DNA from: Cellvibrionaceae bacterium
Lineage (GTDB): Bacteria; Pseudomonadota; Gammaproteobacteria; Pseudomonadales; Cellvibrionaceae
Direction: 5' to 3'
Assembly: GCA_021151615.1 (NCBI GenBank)
Contig: JAGKXA010000117.1
Location: 1 to 14,771 of the forward strand
DNA: 14,771 nucleotides
How positions within the stretch are numbered: the stretch's first letter is position 1; every line of letters begins with the position of its first letter. Positions 6,930 through 14,680 of this stretch are shown here, piece by piece. Both the position numbers and the translations under genes were made by a program. The notes beneath the pieces are model-generated. The model was given only the letters and a program-made list of their open reading frames with translations, had not been told where the DNA came from and did not search any database.

Positions 6930-6941
6930 CCGGTTAACCGG
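6930..6941. promoter_or_regulatory. CCGGTTAACCGG palindrome in the divergent intergenic region
   Basis: A perfect 12-bp palindrome between the divergent hydrolase and AraC-type regulator genes, 21 bp upstream of the -35 candidate of the regulator and shared by both promoter regions. It repeats the CCGGTT core of the neighbouring site at 6895-6902. Confidence 0.4.
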
Positions 6942-6961
6942 GTAACACAGGGTAAATCGGT

Positions 6962-6990
6962 GCGACACCTGCGGGAGCTTCCACTATAAT
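6962..6990 (+). promoter_or_regulatory. Promoter of the AraC-family regulator
   Basis: GCGACA (6962-6967) and TATAAT (6985-6990) are separated by 17 bp, a good sigma70-type pair. It predicts a leader of about 75 nt. Confidence 0.6.
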
Positions 6991-7072
6991 CACCCCCATC
7001 GACCAAAGACACCACAATAAAATAACAACCAGACCTAAAACCATAACAACGACAACACCAGGGTTTGAGCTC

Positions 7073-8233
7073 ATGCAAAAACACATATTCAATATTCACG
7101 ATGTCGTGCTGTTTATGACCCTGGCAGAATGCTTCCTGTTGGTCATTTTTCAGGCAATACTTCCAGTGAAAAATCAGCTCGCCAATCGCCTGCTCAGCAC
7201 ATTTTTAATTTCCATTGCGATTACCTCCGCGTGCATTCTGGTGCTGTGGAATGACGATGTCATGCTCTTCACCACCTTTGATGAATATTTATTGCCTTAC
7301 TTTTTAGTGATTGCACAATTGCTCAAGGGGCCACTGTTATTAATCTACGTCATAGCGCTCACGGAGGATGCTTTCAAGTTGGCGCGACGACACCTGGTGC
7401 ATTTGATTCCCGCTGCGATTACTGTGGCCTGGCTCGCGCTCTTCCAGATAGATAGTACTGATTTGCGTTTTCGCACACTCGGCATGACCGAAACCCAGCG
7501 ACAAATTGCCAATGGTGTCTGGCACTTTATTAAAATCATGCCCTTCTTCTATGCACTTGCTGCGGTGAATCGCGTACGCTTATATCGCATTGGTTTGCAC
7601 AACCAGTATTCAAACTTTTCGCCTACTGAACCCAGTTGGTTAAATATTTTAACCCTCGGTTTTTTATTTACCTGGAGCTTCTCGATTCTGGTGCATGTGA
7701 TTGCCAATACTGTCGCACTGGCAGCCCCCCAGGTTTCTGACCTGTTTGGTATTGCCGAAAACTACATCATTTTTATTTTAATCAACGCACTTTTCGTTAA
7801 CAGCGTGGTGCACACGCACAAACTACTCACCACCAAACCGGAAGTCACGAAAGATAAAGTCGACGAGAAGCTGACGGACACCGCCATCCAGAAAGTACAA
7901 CAGGGAATGGAAATTCAAAAGTTATTTCTGAAACAAAACCTCAATATCGACGAGTTTTCCAAGCGCATCAATTTGCCGGTAAAAGAAGTATCCGCCGTGA
8001 TCAACAAACACTACGGCACCAACTTCTTTGAGTTTATGAATTCCTATCGGGTTGAAGAGGCCAAGCGATTATTAAGCGATAGCCAACACGCGGATATGAC
8101 GGTAATGGATGTGCTATTACATGCGGGCTTTAACAGTAAATCCGCGTTCCACCGATTCTTTAATCGCCTGGTGGGCATGTCACCAACCGAATATCGTAAG
8201 CAGAGTATGAATAAAGAGGCGAAGATAGCGTAA
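7073..8233 (+). CDS. Membrane-anchored AraC-family transcriptional regulator
   Basis: A 386-residue protein with about seven predicted membrane helices in the first 250 residues (near 11-30, 41-60, 72-96, 107-126, 148-168, 189-216, 225-247), a charged linker, and a C-terminal AraC/XylS DNA-binding domain (about 270-376). The two helix-turn-helix units are visible: LNIDEFSKRINLPVKEVSAV, and MTVMDVLLHAGFNSKSAFHR followed by the family signature FFNRLVGMSPTEYRK. This layout, lacking a soluble sugar-binding domain, suggests that a membrane or envelope signal is read directly. The ATG at 7073 has only a weak GAG/AGGG upstream; a later ATG (codon 15) would lose the start of helix 1. It faces the glucan-enzyme genes tail to tail, making them reasonable but unproven targets. 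The ligand is unknown. Confidence 0.9.
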   Translation: MQKHIFNIHDVVLFMTLAECFLLVIFQAILPVKNQLANRLLSTFLISIAITSACILVLWNDDVMLFTTFDEYLLPYFLVIAQLLKGPLLLIYVIALTEDAFKLARRHLVHLIPAAITVAWLALFQIDSTDLRFRTLGMTETQRQIANGVWHFIKIMPFFYALAAVNRVRLYRIGLHNQYSNFSPTEPSWLNILTLGFLFTWSFSILVHVIANTVALAAPQVSDLFGIAENYIIFILINALFVNSVVHTHKLLTTKPEVTKDKVDEKLTDTAIQKVQQGMEIQKLFLKQNLNIDEFSKRINLPVKEVSAVINKHYGTNFFEFMNSYRVEEAKRLLSDSQHADMTVMDVLLHAGFNSKSAFHRFFNRLVGMSPTEYRKQSMNKEAKIA

Positions 8234-8304
8234 ACGACAACAACTCGACTACCACCATTATCCGTGCAGGCTGATATAAACTACATTGCGCCATTAGTCG
8301 TGCA

Positions 8305-9663
8305 TCATTCAACGATAGGTATCCGCCAAACATTGCGCTCTTTATCAATGATTCCATTCATCTTTTGCACAACGACTTTATCGACAATTGTCAGCCCAGT
8401 GGCAGCCATAGCATTAAAAGTATCCAAGCCATTATTGGGAAAGTTTTTCCGGGTGCGATGAATATTGAAACGATTGGAAAACGTTTTTCCAAACGCCTGT
8501 TCAATTTTTTCTTTGCCGGTCATAAAACCAAGTAATCCACCCCAGGTCGCCGTTGGGTTATCAGAGTCCCAACCCGCCAGTACGCCAATTTTAATTGTCG
8601 CTTTTAGATCGCCTTCACCGTAAAAAAGACTGATTAAACTGGACGCAAAATTAATCCCGGCCGCAAAACACCCATTACAATAGAGATTGCGGGAAGTGAG
8701 CGTATAACCATCCAATTGTTCTACCTGGTAGCGCTGGTAAATTGCATCGCGCGCCGCCTCCCAAGGCACGCCCGATTGATATTGTTGTTTAACAAAATCA
8801 TACATCGCAGCAGGGTATTGCCCCTCTGGTAAATGGCGACGCGCCTGCTGTGCGAGCCAATGTACTTTTTGCGCGGGCGTTAACGCGGGATCAACTCGTG
8901 CGGCTAGTGAATAGATAACAACGTAGAAACGTGCAATATCAGCAGCTTCTTTGTCTGCCACTGTGTGTATGGGCAAGTCGGCAAGTTGCAGCGCAACATC
9001 GGCGCGCGCTGGTGCAAAAAAACCAAAAATTTCAGTGGTTAATTGCGCATCAATCATATCGAAATGAGGATTAAGCGGCAGGCTTCCCGTTGCAGGAGGC
9101 AATACGCCCTGTTGCATTAAATCCATCGCGCGCTGATTGGAGACCCAAAGGAAGTTTTCCGAATTTCCCTCCGGATCCTTGCCAAAGGGCGTCGGTTCAT
9201 TGGCAGAATAAATGTGCGCTAACCAGGCACTGCGTATTTGCTCCGGGCTAAGCATGACTGATTCACTTTGTGCTAATGCGGTTTGATAAATATATTCAAT
9301 ATCCGTATCGTCATCTGCACCCCAAACGCCTTCAGGACCAAATGTCACAAAGTCGATGTTCGCAGAGAGATTACTTGGAACACCCTGCCCCCATATACTT
9401 GGCTGGTCCGGTTTACCCCAATCATCGCGTGTGTAAAACGGCCCGGTTTTGATATCGCCGAGCTTGCCAATCTTATCCATTTCCGTCACCAAACCAGTCC
9501 AGTTGGCTATGCATTGTCCCAACCAAAAACCATAAAGCGAATCCAGATACTGACTGCGGGAAATTTCAATATAGCGAGCACTTGATGAGGTTAATTGAGT
9601 GGGCGGAGACTGACTGGTACATCCCAATAACGCCACTAACAAACACAGTATTCGTAGAACCAC
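8305..9663 (-). CDS. Secreted DraG / ADP-ribosylglycohydrolase-like lipoprotein
   Basis: A 452-residue member of the ADP-ribosylglycohydrolase fold (DraG/ARH-like). I start it at GTG 9663, with GGGGAGC about seven bases upstream; the longer ATG at 9702 lies inside the preceding terminator hairpin. Residues 1-15 then form a short lipoprotein signal ending LLGC (Cys15). The family N-terminal block is YLDSLYGFWLGQCIANWTG. Metal-ligand candidates are kept: ADDDTD (Asp117-119 and Asp121) and GWDSDNPTATWGG (Asp366, Asp368), the equivalent of GGDTDT. Classical members remove ADP-ribose from proteins in the cytoplasm; an envelope lipoprotein next to glucanases implies another, probably glycoside-like, substrate (inference). 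YCNGCFAAG adds a Cys pair (Cys329, Cys332). It follows the GH16 gene by 69 bp with a strong terminator between them. Confidence 0.85.
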   Translation of the reverse strand: MVLRILCLLVALLGCTSQSPPTQLTSSSARYIEISRSQYLDSLYGFWLGQCIANWTGLVTEMDKIGKLGDIKTGPFYTRDDWGKPDQPSIWGQGVPSNLSANIDFVTFGPEGVWGADDDTDIEYIYQTALAQSESVMLSPEQIRSAWLAHIYSANEPTPFGKDPEGNSENFLWVSNQRAMDLMQQGVLPPATGSLPLNPHFDMIDAQLTTEIFGFFAPARADVALQLADLPIHTVADKEAADIARFYVVIYSLAARVDPALTPAQKVHWLAQQARRHLPEGQYPAAMYDFVKQQYQSGVPWEAARDAIYQRYQVEQLDGYTLTSRNLYCNGCFAAGINFASSLISLFYGEGDLKATIKIGVLAGWDSDNPTATWGGLLGFMTGKEKIEQAFGKTFSNRFNIHRTRKNFPNNGLDTFNAMAATGLTIVDKVVVQKMNGIIDKERNVWRIPIVE

Positions 9664-9677
9664 AATTGATGCTCCCC

Positions 9678-9710
9678 AAAAAAAATGGCTGCAATTTTGC
9701 AATTGCAGCC
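9678..9710 (-). terminator. Rho-independent terminator after the GH16 gene
   Basis: Arms GGCTGCAATT (9687-9696) and AATTGCAGCC (9701-9710) pair perfectly around a 4-nt loop, followed on the minus strand by eight T residues (9678-9685). It lies 22 nt after the GH16 stop. The ribosome-binding site of the next gene directly abuts the T tract, so that gene needs read-through or its own promoter. Confidence 0.88.
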
Positions 9711-9732
9711 GCTAATATTTATTTCGCTAGAA

Positions 9733-11868
9733 TTACTGTTTTTCTACCAAACGCACATTATCGAACACGACATCAATCGCACCGGATGGCTCTACCACAA
9801 ACAAATTGGTAATTGCATTCAATTTGGCAATGCCAGGACAGCATGGAACGGAATTACCGTTATCAATTAAATCGGCAACGCCGATACGGTATTCAGTCCA
9901 GACACCATCAGCAGGAAGCGGCACTGAAACATCGCTCACGTTTGGCCAACCACTGTCCATTTTTATTAATAATTTGGTGTCTGCTGCCTTGCTATTCACT
10001 TTGAAATCAAACACCAACTCACCTTTTGCTGCCCAATGATTCAAATTGGCAGGGCCATTGGTCACGTTAAAAAATACATTGCCATCTGCACCGGTTTTCA
10101 CCACTTTAAACACCTTGCCATGAGCACCGTCATCCACTTCAGACGCACTGATTTGACCGGCAGGGTTATAGCTTTGAACTTGCAAACCGGAGGCAACACT
10201 TGCGTCATACAATGTAAACAACGGCAGCTTGGCAAACTCATCAACGCCGCTACTGGCTTTACCTTCAATGCGCACATTGTCGAAAGACACATTCATTGCC
10301 GCCGATGGATCAACTACGAAGGTATTTACGATAGAGGCCAAGGTCGCCTTACCCGCTGCCAATGAATTACCGTTATCCAATAAATCATCCAGGGTGATGC
10401 GATATTCTTTCCACACCCCAATTTCTGCAACCGGTACACTCACATCGCTTACTGCTGGCCAACCACTATCGAGCTTTACCAATAATTTTGCACCCTCAGC
10501 CTTGCTATTAACTTTGTAATCAAAAATTAATTCGCTATCGCCCGACCAACCGCGCATATCCGTAGGATCACCAGCGACTTTGAAATAGGCGTTGCCATTA
10601 GCGCCGGTTTTAACAATATTCCATACATCGCCACGGCCAGCTTCCGCCACTTCGGAATGACTGACTACGCCGTCAGGATTGTAGGAATCAAAACTCAAGC
10701 CCGCCGCCAAATTATTATCGTACATAGTGAACAAGGGTGGGCCGGGTAATTGCACCGCGCCAATTACGGGACGTTGATGGCCCGCAACCAATTCGGCATT
10801 CGCACCGATAGTTGCACAGCCTTTACCGGTTGAGGGATTGGCACTGCATTGATACACACGCACAAAATCCACCAACATTTTTTGCGGGAAGGCCGATTCG
10901 TCTACGCCTTTATTATTTACATTCCCTGCCCAGTTGCCGCCAACAGCAAGGTTCAATAACAAATGGAATTTGGAGAACCGATCAAAAGGCGCACCAACGG
11001 GAGCATCTTTTAACACACCATCTTGCATGTACTGGCCGTACCAACCCGTTTCGCGTTGAGTTGCAAAATGGACATCATCCACATACCAGCGAATTTCACC
11101 CTCTTCCCACTCAACCGTGTAAGTGTGGAAATCATCGGCAGGGTTAGCATTGTTCGGCAATAAATAATCTGCGCCCGAGTTAACATTACCCGGCCAGTTG
11201 CGACCAAAATGCAAGGTGCCATGTACATGAGCTTCAGGTGCACTGCCATTGGTGACGACTTTTAAATTCACCGCTTCCATAATGTCGATTTCACCACTCG
11301 CGGCCCAGGTGCCGTAAGGTGAGTTGGTAGGCAACATCCAAATCGCTGGCCAGGTGCCTTGACCAAAAGGTAGCTTCGCACGAATTTCAAACCGTCCGAA
11401 TGTCCACTCTTTAATATTTTTGGTACGCAAACGCGCTGAAGTGTACGGTAATGTTTTGGTTGTCGGGCTTTCACCTTCCGGTGAGTCTGATCCAGTAAAA
11501 TCTTCGCGCTGTGCAACAATATTTAATACACCATCGGCCACAAAAGCGTTAACCGGGCGATCGGTGTAACACTGTTGCTCATTGTTACCGCCACCCCAAC
11601 AATTTTTTTCAAAACCCCATTTGCTGGTATCAATTGTAGATCCGTTAAATTCATCGCTCCATACCAATTCCCAAGTGGGCGCTGCAGAGCTGGCGACGCT
11701 GCTGGAACTCACCGCAACGCTTGAAGCCAGTAGACTGGATGCTTGTGCACTGGAATTATTGCTATTGCCGCCCCCACCGGAACCACCGCAACCAATCAGG
11801 CCAAGCAGTGCAACACCGAGCAGTGAATAAGATAAAACAGGTTTGAAGCCATAGGCGTGATTTTTCAT
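9733..11868 (-). CDS. GH16 endo-beta-1,3(4)-glucanase lipoprotein with two C-terminal modules
   Basis: A 711-residue endo-beta-glucanase of the laminarinase/lichenase type, cutting beta-1,3- or mixed-linked glucan. The ATG has AGAGG six bases upstream. Residues 1-27 form a lipoprotein signal (LIGC, Cys27), followed by Gly- and Ser-rich linker to about 63. The GH16 domain spans about 64-342, with WELVWSDEFNGS at its start. The catalytic motif SGEIDIMEAV gives nucleophile Glu193, Asp195 and acid/base Glu198; WPAIWMLP and HVHGTLHFG line the cleft. After a Cys-bearing linker (343-375), two similar modules of ~160 residues follow (378-535 and 549-708), each with [LI][IV]FDxKVNSK, DSGWPxVSDVSVP and DNVR blocks; they look like beta-sandwich carbohydrate-binding modules of a family I cannot name. 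It lies between GH3 and the DraG-like gene on the same strand. It may correspond to C. japonicus Glu16A, but I only recall that name. Confidence 0.93.
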   Translation of the reverse strand: MKNHAYGFKPVLSYSLLGVALLGLIGCGGSGGGGNSNNSSAQASSLLASSVAVSSSSVASSAAPTWELVWSDEFNGSTIDTSKWGFEKNCWGGGNNEQQCYTDRPVNAFVADGVLNIVAQREDFTGSDSPEGESPTTKTLPYTSARLRTKNIKEWTFGRFEIRAKLPFGQGTWPAIWMLPTNSPYGTWAASGEIDIMEAVNLKVVTNGSAPEAHVHGTLHFGRNWPGNVNSGADYLLPNNANPADDFHTYTVEWEEGEIRWYVDDVHFATQRETGWYGQYMQDGVLKDAPVGAPFDRFSKFHLLLNLAVGGNWAGNVNNKGVDESAFPQKMLVDFVRVYQCSANPSTGKGCATIGANAELVAGHQRPVIGAVQLPGPPLFTMYDNNLAAGLSFDSYNPDGVVSHSEVAEAGRGDVWNIVKTGANGNAYFKVAGDPTDMRGWSGDSELIFDYKVNSKAEGAKLLVKLDSGWPAVSDVSVPVAEIGVWKEYRITLDDLLDNGNSLAAGKATLASIVNTFVVDPSAAMNVSFDNVRIEGKASSGVDEFAKLPLFTLYDASVASGLQVQSYNPAGQISASEVDDGAHGKVFKVVKTGADGNVFFNVTNGPANLNHWAAKGELVFDFKVNSKAADTKLLIKMDSGWPNVSDVSVPLPADGVWTEYRIGVADLIDNGNSVPCCPGIAKLNAITNLFVVEPSGAIDVVFDNVRLVEKQ
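9745..10737 (-). repeat. Tandem duplicated C-terminal module in the GH16 protein
   Basis: Two consecutive coding modules (about 10264-10737 and 9745-10224) are related along their whole length: PLFTxYD near the start, SYNPxG, KTGAxGNxxF, FDxKVNSK, KxDSGWPxVSDVSVP, GVWxEYRI and FDNVR at the end. The second copy differs by an insertion containing VPCCPG, with two adjacent cysteines. This is internal gene duplication rather than a mobile repeat. Confidence 0.8.
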
Positions 11869-11905
11869 AATTACCTCTATTGTTATTGTAAAACCTGGGA
11901 TCTAG

Positions 11906-11915
11906 TGAACGTTCA
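11906..11915. promoter_or_regulatory. TGAACGTTCA palindrome upstream of GH16
   Basis: A perfect 10-bp palindrome with a central CG, 38 bp before the GH16 start. It has the general form of a small LacI-type operator and shares TGAA/TTCA ends with the sites near man26C and the hydrolase. No convincing promoter boxes could be placed beside it. Confidence 0.35.
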
Positions 11916-11958
11916 AAAAAGAGCTGTAGTTATTATTTGAATCCTTACTTCAATCATT

Positions 11959-12014
11959 GCTTGGAAATAACGGCTTGGAAATAATTGCTTGGAAATAACG
12001 GTTTTGAAATATCG
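11959..12014. repeat. Four 14-bp tandem repeats between GH3 and GH16
   Basis: Units GCTTGGAAATAACG, GCTTGGAAATAATT, GCTTGGAAATAACG and GTTTTGAAATATCG follow one another with no gaps at 11959, 11973, 11987 and 12001. Units 1 and 3 are identical. They lie between the GH3 hairpin and the GH16 start. They could be iterated protein-binding sites in the GH16 upstream region or a slippage product. Confidence 0.8.
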
Positions 12015-12038
12015 ACGGCGGAGTTTTAGCTCCGCCGT
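12015..12038 (-). terminator. Hairpin after the GH3 gene (weak terminator)
   Basis: ACGGCGGAG (12015-12023) and CTCCGCCGT (12030-12038) form a perfect 9-bp stem with a 6-nt loop, 15 nt after the GH3 stop. On the minus strand it is followed by CGATATTTC rather than a T run, so termination is probably incomplete and some transcripts may run into GH16. Confidence 0.55.
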
Positions 12039-12053
12039 GAATTGTTTTGAAAA

Positions 12054-14606
12054 TTATTCCGTACAAACCGGTGCAGTTGCGTTTTTCTCGATACGGATGT
12101 TATAGAGCGACACATCCAGGCTACCATCAGTACTGAGCATAAAGGGCGCGAGTACCATATCCAGCTTCACGCGTTTTTTCGCAAAACATTCCAGTGCGAT
12201 ACTGATGCTGGTCCACTCGCCCACTGACGCAGCATTTAATTGCTCGGTAATTGGAATTTCCCCTGCACAATCACTGCCACAGTACATACCCACACTCACT
12301 GCCGCGGTGGGTTTTGCATTCACTTTCACATCGAATACCAACGCGCCTTTGTTTTCTGCATAAACACTCAAATCCGAGCGCGTTGTTGAACCGAAAGTGA
12401 CTGTCGCTTTAGCGCTGCCATTAAATTGCACACGGCGGGTATCTTCCTGCACTTGCTTGTCTTGCGAGGTGACTTTCACCGCACCCAATTCACCACTACT
12501 GGTCGTTACTGGTGCCATGTTGTTGACATGATCCAGTAATACCAAGGTCCAGGGATTCATCACGCGCTGGCTAAACACTGGCACTACATCCGGTGCTTGT
12601 GCAGCCACCAGTTGCGCCGCCGTTTCATCCAACACTGGCGTATCGGTTTTGTCGGCATAGGTCAAACCAAAATCAAATGCAAATTGGGGTTTGTAATCAG
12701 CATCACCGTTGTTAAGCGGTGATTGCACCGGCGACGCAGGCCAGGAGAAAGGCAACTTACCTTTCACATCGTAATTGACCGAGCCATCGGCGTTGGTGAG
12801 CACTACATCCGCAACACCCACACCTTCTGAACCCGGCAACCAGATAACTGCAAAGGCATCAGACGCATTGATAAAATGATTGGCCCAGAGTGGGCGACCG
12901 GTTATAAACAGCGAAACCACTTTGATGCCATCGGCTTTCAATTTTTTTAGCAGCGCCAAACTGGTTTCGTTTTTGTAAATCAAACTACCGACATCGCCTT
13001 GCATTTCGGCGTAAGGGTCTTCGCCGAATACAACGAAAGCAACATCGGGTTTGATTTTGTAATTGCCATCAACACTTAACTCAGCAGAGCCACCCGCTGC
13101 TGCCGCCGCATCAGCAATACCTTGATAGATGGATGAACCACCAGGAAAATCTGCATTAGTGTTGCCTGTACCTTGCCAGGTAATACTCCAGCCACCGGAT
13201 TGTTTGCCGATATTGTCTGCACCATCGCCCGCCACCAAAATTTTGCTAGTGGCTTTTACCGGCAAGGTCTGCGCATTATTTTTTAACAATACGATTGATT
13301 CGCGCACTGCTTGACGCGCAATCGCGCGATGTTCCGCAGAGCCAATCAGGTCGCGTTTGCCCGCAAACTCTCGCGTCGAGGGAGCGCCTTTTTCAAACAG
13401 ACCCGCGCGAATTTTCACGCGCAAAATACGCGCAACTGCATCATCCAAACGCGCTTGTGAAATTTCGCCGCTTTTCACTTGCGCTACTGTGTTGTGATAC
13501 AACTCTTTCCAGTTGCCTTCCGGCGCCATGAAAATATCCAGGCCGGCATTAATCGCTTGCGGGCAGCTCACCGGAGTACAACCAGACACAAATGCATGGC
13601 CGTTCCAATCACCCACTACCAAACCATCAAAACCCATTTGGTTTTTTAATTGTTCGGTGAGCAGATATTGGTTGCCATGCATCTTCACGCCCTGCCAGCT
13701 GCTGAACGAGGCCATCACTGTTTGCGCACCGGCAGCAAGTGCAGTTTCATAACCAGCGTTATGGATTTTTACCAACTCGGCTTCACTGATTTGTGCATCG
13801 CCGCGATCCTGCCCGCCCTGGGTTCCGCCATCGGCGAGGAAGTGTTTTGCCGTGGCAATCACATGCTGCTCACTGAGGAAATCTTTGCCAACAATACCCT
13901 GCAAGCCCTCTACCATTTTCCCGCCGTAGGATTTCACTACCGCCGGATCTTCTGAATAGGATTCATAGGTGCGGCCCCAGCGATCATCGCGCACTACCGC
14001 GAGCGTTGGAGCAAAACTCCAATCGATACCCGTGACCGCAATTTCAGCGGCAGTGGCGGCACCGATTTGTTGGATTAATTCGGGATTGCGCGTAGCACCC
14101 AGGCCGATGTTATGGGGGAAAAGGGTCGCACCAATAATATTGTTATGGCCATGAACCGCATCCGTACCCCAGATAATTGGAATAGCCACGCGGCCATCGT
14201 CCGAGTTCATAGACGCGTTATAAAAGCCATCGGCCAAGGCCAGCCAATCTTCCACTTTTGCGTGTTTGTTCTCACCAGGGAAGGAGCCTCCGCCGTTCAG
14301 AATTGAGCCGAGGTTGTACTCAATAACATCCGCCGGGGTTACATGGCGCAGTTCAGGCTGGATCAGTTGCCCCACTTTTTGCTCGGTGGTCATTTTGCTG
14401 AGCAATTCGGTAATTTTTGCTTCTATGGCCGGATCTTTTTTCACCGCAAACTCCAGCGTAGGCCAGAGTGATGCAGATGCATCTGCTGCGGGAGTACCAG
14501 CTTCAGCTGCTGTTGGTTCTGTGGATTTTTTACCGCAGCCAGTCAAAGCCGCCACCACCGCGAGACTGCAAAATGCCAGTGCAGCGGATTTGTAAAGAGT
14601 GGGCAT
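12054..14606 (-). CDS. GH3 beta-glucosidase / glucan glucohydrolase lipoprotein
   Basis: An 850-residue exo-acting GH3 enzyme releasing glucose from beta-linked gluco-oligosaccharides. I choose the ATG at 14606 (MPTLYKSAAL) because GAGG lies about six bases upstream; the longer frame from 14687 runs through a terminator hairpin. The lipoprotein signal ends LTGC (Cys24), followed by an Ala/Pro/Thr-rich linker. In the N-terminal barrel are IIWGTDAVHGHNN, DRWGRTYESYSEDP and the nucleophile Asp333 in GLVVGDWNGH. In the second domain (about 435-650) GEDPYAEMQGD carries the probable acid/base Glu534. From about 690 a beta-sandwich tail resembles that of ExoP-type glucosidases and of the GH16 modules (LVFDVKVNAK at 756-765, LYNIRIEK near the end). 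It may be the Cel3A / 1,4-beta-D-glucan glucohydrolase D orthologue of C. japonicus, from memory only. It is first in the GH3-GH16-DraG-like strand run. Confidence 0.93.
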   Translation of the reverse strand: MPTLYKSAALAFCSLAVVAALTGCGKKSTEPTAAEAGTPAADASASLWPTLEFAVKKDPAIEAKITELLSKMTTEQKVGQLIQPELRHVTPADVIEYNLGSILNGGGSFPGENKHAKVEDWLALADGFYNASMNSDDGRVAIPIIWGTDAVHGHNNIIGATLFPHNIGLGATRNPELIQQIGAATAAEIAVTGIDWSFAPTLAVVRDDRWGRTYESYSEDPAVVKSYGGKMVEGLQGIVGKDFLSEQHVIATAKHFLADGGTQGGQDRGDAQISEAELVKIHNAGYETALAAGAQTVMASFSSWQGVKMHGNQYLLTEQLKNQMGFDGLVVGDWNGHAFVSGCTPVSCPQAINAGLDIFMAPEGNWKELYHNTVAQVKSGEISQARLDDAVARILRVKIRAGLFEKGAPSTREFAGKRDLIGSAEHRAIARQAVRESIVLLKNNAQTLPVKATSKILVAGDGADNIGKQSGGWSITWQGTGNTNADFPGGSSIYQGIADAAAAAGGSAELSVDGNYKIKPDVAFVVFGEDPYAEMQGDVGSLIYKNETSLALLKKLKADGIKVVSLFITGRPLWANHFINASDAFAVIWLPGSEGVGVADVVLTNADGSVNYDVKGKLPFSWPASPVQSPLNNGDADYKPQFAFDFGLTYADKTDTPVLDETAAQLVAAQAPDVVPVFSQRVMNPWTLVLLDHVNNMAPVTTSSGELGAVKVTSQDKQVQEDTRRVQFNGSAKATVTFGSTTRSDLSVYAENKGALVFDVKVNAKPTAAVSVGMYCGSDCAGEIPITEQLNAASVGEWTSISIALECFAKKRVKLDMVLAPFMLSTDGSLDVSLYNIRIEKNATAPVCTE

Positions 14607-14638
14607 AAAGTACCTCGCCATAGACGTATTATTTTTTG

Positions 14639-14680
14639 AAAAAAGCCCCAGTGCTCTCCTTCGAGAAAGAGCAAAGGGGC
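14639..14680 (-). terminator. Terminator or attenuator hairpin before the GH3 start
   Basis: On the minus strand GCCCC, then TGCTCT, a loop, AGAGCA, then GGGGC form a two-part stem followed by six T residues (14639-14644). It ends 33 nt before the GH3 start. It either ends an upstream minus-strand gene lying past the window edge or acts as an attenuator in the GH3 leader; a competing 9-bp inverted repeat supports the second option. Confidence 0.7.

Noticed and set aside
9664..9702. Upstream ATG at 9702 as the start of the DraG-like lipoprotein
   Set aside because: The extra 13 codons are encoded by the terminator hairpin and T tract of GH16; GTG at 9663 has a good ribosome-binding site and gives a plausible signal peptide.
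11959..12014. CRISPR array
   Set aside because: The 14-bp units abut directly, without spacers, and there are no cas genes.
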